Of a stretch of 64,000 bases of DNA, positions 38,010-49,188 are shown in pieces. Source of the stretch: Euonymus europaeus (lineage: Eukaryota > Streptophyta > Magnoliopsida > Celastrales > Celastraceae); assembly GCA_963580455.1 (NCBI GenBank), contig OY756958.1:8878501-8942500 (forward strand), read 5' to 3'. A model generated the notes under the pieces. The model worked only from the letters and a program-made list of their open reading frames with translations, was not told the origin of the DNA and did no database searches. The position numbers and the translations under genes are program-made. Every line of letters starts with the position of its first letter. Position 1 is the first letter of the stretch.

Positions 38010-39609
38010 AGGAAGCTTATACTCGTAAAATTCGACATAGAAGAACAATAAAAAGTGTACACCAAGCAACTTTGAAATTCCGAAGTTGCACAACTCTCTC
38101 TATGGAGGAGCTTTTAACGTTTTTGTCCATTTGTCATAAAAAGTTGGGGTTTTGGCATCGAAATAATCTAGGATGCTTATAGTCATAAAATTTGACATAG
38201 AAGAACAATAAAAAGTGTACACCGAGCAACTTTTATGGTCCAAAGTTGCTCAACTCTCTCTATGGAGTAGCTTTAAACGGTTTTGTCCATTTGTGATAAA
38301 AAGTTGGGGTTTTGGAATCGAAATAATCTATGAAGCTTATACTCGTAAAATTTGATATAGAATAACAATAAAAAGTGTACACCGAGCAACTTTGATTGTC
38401 CGAAGTAGCACAACTCACTCTATGAAGGAGCTTTAAACGGTTTTGTCCATTTGTCATAGAAAGATGGGGTTTTGGAATCGAAATAATCTAGGAAGCTTAT
38501 ACACGTAAAATTTGACATAGAAGAACAATAAAAAGTGTACACCGAGCAACTTTGATAGTCCGAAGTTCCACAACTCACTCTATGTAGAAGCTTTTAATGT
38601 TTTTGTCCATTTGTCATAGAAAGTTGGGGTTTTGGCATCGAAATAATCTAGGATGCTTATAGTCGTAAAATTTGACATAGAAGAAAAATAAAAAGTGTAT
38701 ACCGAGCAACTTTTATGGTCCGAAGTTGCTCAACTCTCTCTATGGAGGAGCTTTTAACGTTTTTGTCCATTTGTCTTGTAAAGTTGGTGTTTTCACGTCG
38801 AAATAATCTACGAAGCTTATACTCGTAAAATTTGACATAGAAGAACAATAAAAAGTGTACACCGAGCAACTTTGATAATCCGAAGTTGCACAACTCACTC
38901 TATGGAGGAGCTTTTAATGTTTTTGTCCATTTGTCATAGAAAGTTGGAGTTTTGGCATCGAAATAATCTAGGATGCTTATAGTCGTAAAATTTGACATAG
39001 AAGAACAATAAAAAGTGTACACCGAGAAACTTTTATGGTCCGAAGTTGCTCAACTCTCTCTATGGAGTAGCTTTAAACGGTTTTGTCCATTTGTCGTAGA
39101 AAGTTGGGGTTTTGGAATCGAAATAATCTAGGAAGCTTATACTCGTAAAATTTGACATAGAATAACAATAAAAAGTGTACACCGAGCAACTTTTATGGTC
39201 CGAAGTTACTCAACTCACTCTATGGAGTAGCTTTTAACGATTTTGTCGATTTGTCATTGATAGTTGGTGTTTTGGCATCGAAATAATCTAGGAAGCTTAT
39301 ACTCGTAAAATTTGACATAGAAGAATAATAAAAAGTGTACACCGAGCAACATTGATAGTCCGAAGTTGAACAACTAACTATATGGAGGAGCTTTAAACGG
39401 TTTTGTCCTTTTGTTATAGAAAGTTGTGTTTTTGGCATCGAAATAATCTACGAAGCTTATACTCGTAAAATTTGAGATAGAAGAACAATAAAAAGTGTAC
39501 ACCGAGCAACTTTGATAGTCCGAAGTTGCACAACTCTCTCTATGGAGGAGCTTTTAACGTTTTTGTCCATTTGTCATAGAAAGTTGGGAATTTGGCATCG
39601 AAATAATCT
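38010..39609. repeat. 15-monomer HOR, copy 4, partial (10 monomers)
   Basis: 38010-39129 follows 34171-35290. 39130-39609 then resembles 32573-32732 and 33052-33371, including GAAGTTACTC, AACGATTTTGTCG and TTTGAGATAG. It therefore has the monomer type that copies 2 and 3 lack. All monomers are 160 bp. Private bases: TCTATGAAGC (38327) and ACATTGATAG (39349). Confidence 0.8.
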
Positions 39610-41368
39610 AGGAAGCTTATACTCGTAAAATTTGACTTAGAATAACAATAAAAAGTGTACACCGAGCAACTTTTATGGTCCGAAGTTGCTCAACTCTCTC
39701 TATGGAATAGCTTTTAACGGTTTTGTCGATTTGTCATTGAAAGTTGGTGTTTTGGCATCGAAATAATCTAGGAATCTTATTCTCGTAAAATTTGACATAG
39801 AAGAACAACAAAAAGTGTACACCGAGCAACTTTTATGGTCCAAAGTTGCTCAACTCTCTCTATGGAGTAGCTTTAAACGGTTTTGTCCATTTGTCATAAA
39901 AAGTTGTGGTTTTGGAATCGAAATAATCTAGGAAGGTTATACTCGTAAAATTTGATATAGAATAACAATAAAAAGTGTACACCGAGCAACTTTGATTGTC
40001 CGAAGTAGCACAACTCACTCTATGGAGGAGCTTTAAACGGTTTTGTCCATTTGTCATAGAAAGATGGGGTTTTGGAATCGAAATAATCTAGGAAGGTTAT
40101 ACACGTAAAATTTGACATAGAAGAACAATAGAAAGTGTACACCGAGCAATTTTGATAGTCCGAAGTTGCACAACTCACTCTATGTAGGAGCTTTTAATGT
40201 TTTTGTCCATTTGTCATAGAAAGTTGGGGTTTTGGCATCGAAATAATCTAGGAAGCTTATACTCGTAAAATTTGACATAGAAGAATAATAAAAAGTGTAC
40301 AACGAGCAACTTTGATAGTCCGAAGTTGCTCAACTCTCTCTATTGAGGAGCTTTTAACATTTTTGTCCATTTGTCATAGAAAGTTGGGGTTTTGGAATCG
40401 AAATAATCTAGGAAACTTATACTTGTAAAATTTGACATAGAAGAACAATAAAAAGTATACACCGAGCAACTTTGAAATTCCGAAGTTGCACAACTCTCTC
40501 TATGGAGGAGCTTTTAACGTTTTTGTCCATTTGTCATAAAAAGTTGGGCTTTTGGCATCGAAATAATCTAGGATGCTTATAGTCATAAAATTTGACATAG
40601 AAGAACAATACAAAGTGTACACCGAGCAACTTTTATGGTCCAAAGTTGCTCAACTCTCTCTATGGAGTAGCTTTAAACGGTTTTGTCCATTTGTCATAAA
40701 AAGTTGGGGTTTTGGAATCGAAATAATCTAGGAAGCTTATACTCGTAAAATTTGATATAGAATAACAATAAAAAGTGTACACCGAGCAACTTTGATTGTC
40801 CGAAGTAGCACAACTCACTCTATGGAGGAGCTTTAAACGGTTTTGTCCATTTGTCATAGAAAGATGGGGTTTTGAAATCGAAATAATCTAGGAAGCTTAT
40901 ACACGTAAAATTTGACATAGAAGAACAATAAAAAGTGTACACCGAGCAACTTTGATAGTCCGAAGTTGCACAACTCACTCTATGTAAGAGCTTTTAATGT
41001 TTTTGTCCATTTGCATAGAAAGTTGGGGTTTTGGCATCGAAATAATCTAGGATGCTTATAGTCGTAAAATTTGACATAGAAGAAAAATAAAAAGTGTACA
41101 CCGAGCAACTTTTATGGTCCGAAGTTGCTCAACTCTCTCTATGGAGGAGCTTTTAACGTTTTTATCCATTTGTCTTGTAAAGTTGGTGTTTTCACGTCGA
41201 AATAATCTACGAAGCTTATACTCGTAAAATTTGACATAGAAGAACAATAAAAAGTGTACACCGAGCAACTTTGATAGTCCGAAGTTGCACAACTCACTCT
41301 ATGGAGGAGCTTTTAATGTTTTTGTCCATTTGTCATAGAAAGTTGGGAATTTGGCATCGAAATAATCT
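39610..41368. repeat. 11-monomer HOR (1759 bp), copy 1
   Basis: Begins after the GTTGGGAATTTGG end of the preceding monomer, with TTTGACTTAG as the marker of the first monomer. Other markers: GGAATCTTAT (39771), AGTTGTGG (39902), AGGAAGGTTAT (39930, 40090), AATAGAAAGTG (40128), AAAAGTATACACC (40450) and GTTGGGCTTTTGG (40543). One 159-bp monomer (40890-41048) lacks a T in TTTGCATAG. Confidence 0.92.
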
Positions 41369-43127
41369 AGGAAGCTTATACTCGTAAAATTTGACTTAGA
41401 ATAACAATAAAAAGTGTACACCGAGCAACTTTTATGGTCCGAAGTTGCTCAACTCTCTCTATGGAATAGCTTTTAACGGTTTTGTCGATTTGTCATTGAA
41501 AGTTGGTGTTTTGGCATCGAAATAATCTAGGAATCTTATACTCGTAAAATTTGACATAGAAGAACAACAAAAAGTGTACACCGAGCAACTTTTATGGTCC
41601 AAAGTTGCTCAACTCTCTCTATGGAGTAGCTTTAAACGGTTTTGTCCATTTGTCATAAAAAGTTGTGGTTTTGGAATCGAAATAATCTAGGAAGGTTATA
41701 CTCGTAAAATTTGATATAGAATAACAATAAAAAGTGTACACCGAGCAACTTTGATTGTCCGAAGTAGCACAACTCACTCTATGGAGGAGCTTTAAACGGT
41801 TTTGTGCATTTGTCATAGAAAGATGGGGTTTTGGAATCGAAATAATCTAGGAAGGTTATACACGTAAAATTTGACATAGAAGAACAATAGAAAGTGTACA
41901 CCGAGCAATTTTGATAGTCCGAAGTTGCACAACTCACTCTATGTAGGAGCTTTTAATGTTTTTGTCCATTTGTCATAGAAAGTTGGGGTTTTGGCATCGA
42001 AATAATCTAGGAAGCTTATACTCGTAAAATTTGACATAGAAGAATAATAAAAAGTGTACAACGAGCAACTTTGATAGTCCGAAGTTGCTCAACTCTCTCT
42101 ATTGAGGAGCTTTTAACATTTTTGTCCATTTGTCATAGAAAGTTGGGGTTTTGGAATCGAAATAATCTAGGAAACTTATACTTGTAAAATTTGACATAGA
42201 AGAACAATAAAAAGTATACACCGAGCAACTTTGAAATTCCGAAGTTGCACAACTCTCTCTATGGAGGAGCTTTTAACGTTTTTGTCCATTTGTCATAAAA
42301 AGTTGGGCTTTTGGCATCGAAATAATCTAGGATGCTTATAGTCATAAAATTTGACATAGAAGAACAATACAAAGTGTACACCGAGCAACTTTTATGGTCC
42401 AAAGTTGCTCAACTCTCTCTATGGAGTAGCTTTAAACGGTTTTGTCCATTTGTCATAAAAAGTTGGGGTTTTGGAATCGAAATAATCTAGGAAGCTTATA
42501 CTCGTAAAATTTGATATAGAATAACAATAAAAAGTGTACACCGAGCAACTTTGATTGTCCGAAGTAGCACAACTCACTCTATGGAGGAGCTTTAAACGGT
42601 TTTGTCCATTTGTCATAGAAAGATGGGGTTTTGAAATCGAAATAATCTAGGAAGCTTATACACGTAAAATTTGACATAGAAGAACAATAAAAAGTGTACA
42701 CCGAGCAACTTTGATAGTCCGAAGTTGCACAACTCACTCTATGTAAGAGCTTTTAATGTTTTTGTCCATTTGCATAGAAAGTTGGGGTTTTGGCATCGAA
42801 ATAATCTAGGATGCTTATAGTCGTAAAATTTGACATAGAAGAAAAATAAAAAGTGTACACCGAGCAACTTTTATGGTCCGAAGTTGCTCAACTCTCTCTA
42901 TGGAGGAGCTTTTAACGTTTTTATCCATTTGTCTTGTAAAGTTGGTGTTTTCACGTCGAAATAATCTACGAAGCTTATACTCGTAAAATTTGACATAGAA
43001 GAACAATAAAAAGTGTACACCGAGCAACTTTGATAGTCCGAAGTTGCACAACTCACTCTATGGAGGAGCTTTTAATGTTTTTGTCCATTTGTCATAGAAA
43101 GTTGGGAATTTGGCATCGAAATAATCT
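41369..43127. repeat. 11-monomer HOR (1759 bp), copy 2
   Basis: Every marker of copy 1 recurs at +1759, including the private 1-bp loss at TTTGCATAG (42770). I found only two differences by eye: ATTCTCG/ATACTCG (39780/41539) and TTTGTCC/TTTGTGC (about 40047/41806). That is about 99.9% identity and the tightest long duplication in the window. Confidence 0.92.
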
Positions 43128-43447
43128 AGGAAGCTTATACTCGTAAAATTTGACTTAGAATAACAATAAAAAGTGTACACCGAGCAACTTTTATGGTCCG
43201 AAGTTGCTCAACTCTCTCTATGGAATAGCTTTTAACGGTTTTGTCGATTTGTCATTGAAAGTTGGTGTTTTGGCATCGAAATAATCTAGGAATCTTATAC
43301 TCGTAAAATTTGACATAGAAGAACAACAAAAAGTGTACACCGAGCAACTTTTATGGTCCAAAGTTGCTCAACTCTCTCTATGGAGTAGCTTTAAACGGTT
43401 TTGTCCATTTGTCATAGAAAGTTGGGGTTTTGGAATCGAAATAATCT
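43128..43447. repeat. 11-monomer HOR, copy 3, first two monomers only
   Basis: 43128-43410 matches copy 2 (TTTGACTTAG, GGAATCTTATACTC, ACAACAAAAAGTG). It then switches to CATAGAAAGTTGGGG instead of CATAAAAAGTTGTGG, ending the 1759-bp period. Confidence 0.85.
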
Positions 43448-45147
43448 AGGAAGCTTATACTCGTAAAATTTGACATAGAATAACAATAAAAAGTGTACGC
43501 CGAGCAACTTTTATGGTACGAAGTTGCTCAACTCTCTCTATGGAATAGCTTTTAACGATTTTGTCTATTTTTCATTGATAGTTGGTGTTTTGGCATCGAA
43601 ATAATCTAGGAAGCTTATACTCGTAAAATTTGACATAGACTAACAATAAAAAGTGTACACCGAGCAACTTTGATTGTCCGAAGTAGCACAACTCACTCTA
43701 TGGAGGAGATTTAAATGGTTTTGTCCATTTGTCATAGAAAGTTGGGGTTTTGGAATCGAAATAATCTAGGAAGCTTATACACGTAAAATTTGACATAGAA
43801 GAACAATAAAAAGTGTACACCGAGCAACTTTGAAAGTCCGAAGTTGCTCAACTCACTCTATGGAGGAGCTTTAAATGGTTTTGTCCTTTTGTCATAGAAA
43901 GTTGGGTTTTCTGCATCGAAATAATCTAGAAAGCTTATACTCGTAAAATTTGACATAGAATAACAATAAAAAGTGTACACCGAGGAACTTTGATAGTCCG
44001 AAGTTGCACAACTCTCTCTATGGAGGAGCTTTTAACGTTTTTCTCCATTTGTCATAGAAAGTTGGGGTTTTGGCATCGAAACAATCTAGGATGCTTATAG
44101 TCATAAAATTTGACAGTCTATGTAGGAGCTTTTAATGTTTTTATCCATTTGTCTTGTAAAGTTGGTGTTTTCACATCGAAATAATCTACGAAGCTTATAC
44201 TCGTAAAATTTGACATAGAAGAACAATAAAAAGTTTAAACCGAGAAACTTTGATAGTCCGAAGTTGCTCAACTCACTCTATGGAGTAGCTTTAAACGGTT
44301 TTGTCCATTTGTCATAGAAAGTTGGGGTTTTGGAATCGAAATAATCTAGGAAGCTTATACTCGTAAAATTTGACGTAGAAGAACAATAAAAAGTGTACAA
44401 TGAGCAACTCTGATGGTCCGGAATTGCTCAACTCTCACTATGAAGTAGCTTTTAACAGTTTTGCTCTTTTCTTATTCATAGTTGAGGTTTTGGCATCAAA
44501 ATAATCCAGCAAGCATATACTCGTAAAATTTGACATAGAAGAACAACAAAAAGTGTACATCGAGCAACTTTGATAGTCCGAAGTTGCTCAACTCACTCTA
44601 TGGAGGAGCTTTAAACGGGTTTGTCCATTTGTCATAGAAAGTTGGGGTTTTGGAATCGAAATATTCTAGGAAGCTTACACTCGTAAAATTAGATATAGAA
44701 TAACAATAAAAAGTGTACACCGAGCAACTTTTATGTTCTGAAGTTGCTCAACACTCTCTATTGAGTAGCTTTAAAAGTTTTTTTCCATTTGTCATAGAAA
44801 GTTGGGGTTTTGGCATCGAAATAATCTAGGAAGCTTATACTCGTAAAATTTGACATAGAAGAACAATAAAAAGTGTACACCGAGCAACTTTGATAGTCCG
44901 AAGTAGCAGAACTCTCTCTATGGAGGAGCTTTTAACGTTTTTGTCCATTTGTCATAGAAAGTTGGGGTTTTGGCATCGAAATAATCTAGGATGCTTATAG
45001 TCATAAAATTTGACATAGAAGAACAATAAAAAGTGTACACCGAGCAACTTTTATGTTCCAAAGTTGCTCTACTCTCTCTATGGAGTAGCTTTAAACGGTT
45101 TTGTCCATTTGTCATAGAAAGTTGGCGTTTTGGAATCGAAATAATCT
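43448..45147. repeat. 11-monomer HOR with a 100-bp monomer, copy 1 (1700 bp)
   Basis: Starts with the TTTGTCTATTTTTC monomer and includes the 100-bp monomer 44088-44187; 1700 + 60 = 11 x 160. It repeats at 45148. Other shared markers are GAGGAACTTTG (43983/45642), TTTTTCTCC (44037/45697) and AACGGGTTTGTCC (44614/46274). Confidence 0.87.
44088..44187. repeat. 100-bp monomer lacking the dyad cluster, copy 1
   Basis: The read TTTGACAGTCTATGTAGGAG at 44110-44129 joins reference position about 28 to about 89. It removes the A5 tract, the GTGTACAC palindrome, both long arms and CAACT. It retains the phased A/T tracts. It belongs to the CTTGTAAAGTTGG class, whose intact relatives are 159 bp (for example 50468-50626), so about 59 bases went in one event. 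The same breakpoints recur at 45747. Confidence 0.92.
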
Positions 45148-45467
45148 AGGAAGCTTATACTCGTAAAATTTGACATAGAATAACAATAAAAAGTGTACAC
45201 CGAGCAACTTTTATGGTCCGAAGTTGCTCAACTCTCTCTATGGAATAGCTTTTAACGATTTTGTCTATTTTTCGTTGATAGTTGGTGTTTTGGCATCGAA
45301 ATAATCTAGGAAGCTTATACTCGTAAAATTTGACATAGAATAACAATAAAAAGTGTACACCGAGCAACTTTGATTGTCCGGAGTAGCACAACTCACTCTA
45401 TGGAGGAGATTTAAATGGTTTTGTCCGTTTGTCATAGAAAGTTGGGGTTTTGGAATCGAAATAATCT

Positions 45468-45586
45468 AGGAAGCTTATACACGTAAAATTTGACATAGAA
45501 GAACAATAAAAAGTGTACACCGAGCAACTTTAAATGGTTTTGTCCTTTTGTCATAGAAAGTTGGGTTTTTGGCATCGAAATAATCT
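45468..45586. repeat. 119-bp monomer with a 41-bp deletion
   Basis: At 45521-45540 the left arm GAGCAACTTT runs straight into TTTAAATGGTTTTG. Reference bases of about 64-104 are lost, so the right dyad arm and CAACT are gone. The partner 43768-43927 still has them. CTTT is present at both ends of the lost segment, pointing to replication slippage or microhomology repair. Confidence 0.9.
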
Positions 45587-45746
45587 AGAAAGCTTATACT
45601 CGTAAAATTTGACATAGAATAACAATAAAAAGTGTACACCGAGGAACTTTGATAGTCCGAAGTTGCACAACTCTCTCTATGGAGGAGCTTTTAACGTTTT
45701 TCTCCATTTGTCATAGAAAGTTGGGGTTTTGGCATCGAAACAATCT

Positions 45747-45846
45747 AGGATGCTTATAGTCATAAAATTTGACAGTCTATGTAGGAGCTTTTAATGTTTT
45801 TATCCATTTGTCTTGTAAAGTTGGTGTTTTCACATCGAAATAATCT
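45747..45846. repeat. 100-bp monomer lacking the dyad cluster, copy 2
   Basis: Identical junction (TTTGACAGTCTATGTAGG at 45769-45786) to 44088-44187, and the same neighbours on both sides. The deletion therefore predates the HOR duplication and was spread with it. Confidence 0.92.
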
Positions 45847-46949
45847 ACGAAGCTTATACTCGTAAAATTTGACATAGAAGAACAATAAAAAGTTTACACC
45901 GAGAAACTTTGATAGTCCGAAGTTGCTCAACTCACTCTATGGAGTAGCTTTAAACGGTTTTGTCCATTTGTCATAGAAAGTTGGGGTTTTGGAATCGAAA
46001 TAATCTAGGAAGCTTATACTCGTAAAATTTGACGTAGAAGAACAATAAAAAGTGTACAATGAGCAACTTTGATGGTCCGGAATTGCTCAACTCTCACTAT
46101 GAAGAAGCTTTTAACAGTTTTGCTCATTTCTTATTGATAGTTGAGGTTTTGGCATCAAAATAATCCAGCAAGCATATACTCGTAAAATTTGACATAGAAG
46201 AACAACAAAAAGTGTACATCGAGCAACTTTGATAGTCCGAAGTTGCTCAACTCACTCTATGGAGGAGCTTTAAACGGGTTTGTCCATTTGTCATAGAAAG
46301 TTGGGATTTTGGAATCAAAATAATCTAGGAAGCTTACACTCGTAAAATTTGATATAGAATAACAATAAAAAGTGTACACCGAGCAACTTTTATGTTCTGA
46401 AGTTGCTCAACTCTCTCTATTGAGTAGCTTTAAAAGTTTTTGTCCATTTGTCATAGAAAGTTGGGGTTTTGGCATCGAAATAATCTAGGAAGCTTATACT
46501 CGTAAAATTTGACATAGAAGAACAATAAAAAGTGTACACCGAGCAACTTTGATAGTCTGAAGTTGCACAACTCACTCTATGGAGGAGCTTTTAACGTTGA
46601 AAGTTGGGGTTTTGGAATCGAAATAATCTAGGAAGCTTATACTCGTAAAATTTGACATAGAAGAACAATGAAAAGTGTACACCGAGCAACTTTGATAGTC
46701 CGAAGTAGCAGAACTCTCTCTATGGAGGAGCTTTTAACATTTTTGTCCATTTGTCATAGAAAGTTGGGGTTTTGGCATCGAAATAATCTAGGATGCTTAT
46801 AGTCATAAAATTTGACATAGAAGAACAATAAAAAGTGTACACCGAGCAACTTTTATGTTCCAAAGTTGCTCTACTCTCTCTATGGAGTAGCTTTAAACGG
46901 TTTTGTCCATTTGTCATAGAAAGTTGGGGTTTTGGAATCGAAATAATCT

Positions 46950-47429
46950 AGGAAGCTTATACTCGTAAAATTTGACATAGAATAACAATAAAAAGTGTAC
47001 ACCGAGCAACTTTTATGGTCCGAAGTTGCTCAACTCTCTCTATGGAATAGCTTTTAACGGTTTTGTCGATTTGTCATTGAAAGTTGGTGTTTTGGCATCG
47101 AAATAATCTAGGAAGCTTATACTCGTAAAATTTGACATAGAAGAACAACAAAAAGTGTACACCGAGCAACTTTTATGGTCCGAAGTTGCTCAACTCTCTC
47201 TATGGAATAGCTTTTAACAGTTTTGTCGATTTGTCATTGAAAGTTGGTGTTTTGGCATCGAAATAATCTAGGAAGCTTATACTCGTAAAATTTGACATAG
47301 AAGAACAACAAAAAGTATACACCGAGCAACTTTTATGGTCCAAAGTTGCTCAACTCTCTCTATGGAGTAGCTTTAAACGGTTTTGTCCATTTGTCATAGA
47401 AAGTTGGGGTTTTGGAATCGAAATAATCT
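46950..47429. repeat. Three-monomer link with local monomer duplication
   Basis: 47110-47269 and 47270-47429 share GAAGAACAACAAAAAGTG starts. The 3' halves of 46950 and 47110 are the same (GGAATAGC, TTGTCGATTTG, CATTGAAAGTTGGTG). This suggests a recent one-monomer step. All are 160 bp. Confidence 0.7.
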
Positions 47430-49188
47430 AGGAAGCTTATACTCGTAAAATTTGTCATAGAATAACAATAAAAAGTGTACAATGAGCAACTTTGATGGTC
47501 CGGAATTGCTCAACTCTCACTATGAAGTAGCTTTTAACATTTTTGCTCATTTCTTATTGATAGTTGAGGTTTTGGCATCAAAATAATCCAGCAAGCATAT
47601 ACTCGTAAAATTTGACATAGAAGAACAACAAAAAGTGTACATCGAGCAACTTTGATTGTCCGAAGTTGCTCAACTCACTCTATGGAGGAGCTTTAAACGG
47701 TTTTGTCCATTTGTCATAGAAAGTTAGGGTTTTGGAATCGAAATATTCTAGGAAGCTTACACTCGAAAAATTAGATATAGAATAACAATAAAAAGTGTAC
47801 ACCGAGCAACTTTTATGTACTGAAGTTGCTCAACTCTCTCTATTGAGTAGCTTTAAAAGTTTTTGTCCATTTGTCATAGAAAGTTGGGGTTTTGGCATCG
47901 AAATAATCTAGGAAGCTTATACTCGTAAAATTTGACATAGATTAACAATAAAAAGTGTACACCGAGCAACTTTTATGGTCCGAAGTTGCTCAACTCTCTC
48001 TATGGAATAGCTTTTAACGGTTTTGTCCATTTGTCATTGATAGTTGGTGTTTTGGCATCGAAATAATCTAGGAAGCTTATACTCGTAAAATTTGACATAG
48101 AAGAACAACAAAAAGTGTACACCGAGCAACTTTTATGGTCCAAAGTTGCTCAACTCTCTCTATGGAGTAGCTTTAAACGGTTTTGTCCATTTGTCATAGA
48201 AAGTTGGGGTTTTGGAATCGAAATAATCTAGGAAGCTTATACACGTAAAATTTGACATAGAAGAACAATAAAAAGTGTACACCGAGCAACTTTGATAGTC
48301 CAAAGTTGCTCAACTCACTCTATGGAGGAGCTTTAAATGGTTTTGTCCTTTTGTCATAGAAAGTTGGGTTTTTGGCATCGAAATAATCTAGAAAGCTTAT
48401 ACTCGTAAACTTTGACATAGAATAACAATAAAAAGTGTACACCGAGCAACTTTGATAGTCCGAAGTTGCACAACTCTCTCTATGGAGGAGCTTTTAACGT
48501 TTTGGTCCATTTGTCATTGAAAGTTGGGGTTTGGGCATCGAAACAATCTAGGATGCTTATAGTCATAAAATTTGACATAGAAAACAATAAAAAGTGTACA
48601 CCGAGCAACTTTTATGGTCCGAATTTGCTCAACTCTCTCTATGGAAGAGCTTTTAACGTTTTTATCCATTTGTCTTGTAAAGTTGGTGTTTTCACATCGA
48701 AATAATCTACGAAGCTTATACTCGTAAAATTTGACATAGAAGAACAATAAAAAGTTTACACCGAGCAACTTTGATAGTCCGAAGTTGCTCAACTCACTCT
48801 ATGGAGGAGATTTAAACGGTTTTGTCCATTTGTCATAGAAAGTTGGGGTTTTGGAATCGAAATAATCTAGGAAGCTTATACACGTAAAATTTGACATAGA
48901 AGAACAATAAAAAGTGTACACCGAGCAACTTTGATAGTCCGAAGTTGCTCAACTCACTCTATGGAGGAGCTTTAAAAGGTTTTGTCGTTTTGTCATAGAA
49001 AGTTGGGTTTTTGGCATCGAAATAATCTAAGAAGCTTATACTCGTAAAATTTGTAATAGAAGAACAATAAAAAGTGTACACCGAGCAACTTTTATGTTCC
49101 AAAGTTGCTCAACTCTCTCTATGGAGTAGCTTTAAACGGTTTTGTCCATTTGTCATAGAAAGTTGGGGTTTTGGAATCGAAATAATCT
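47430..49188. repeat. Second 11-monomer HOR type (1759 bp), copy 1
   Basis: Starts with a hybrid monomer (TTTGTCATAGAATAAC, then GTACAATGAG and GGTCCGGAATTG) and recurs at 49189. It has the same length as the 39610 HOR but a different order of monomers, so the shared 1759 bp is coincidence. One 159-bp monomer, 48550-48708 (GAAAACAAT). Confidence 0.82.

Larger units (their letters stand above)
45148..46949. repeat. 12-monomer HOR with 100-, 119- and 143-bp monomers, copy 2 (1802 bp)
   Basis: Copy of 43448-45147 with two later changes: a 41-bp deletion in its third monomer (45468-45586) and one additional 143-bp monomer (46487-46629). 1802 + 41 + 60 + 17 = 12 x 160. Marker bases TTTTTCGTTG (45271) and CCGGAGTAGC (45379) are private to this copy. 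Confidence 0.86.

Noticed and set aside
48466..48705. Plus-strand open frame of 79 codons
   Set aside because: It spans the 159-bp monomer 48550-48708 and repeats its own first half (NSLYG...AFNV twice), as expected from reading two satellite copies in frame. Chance.
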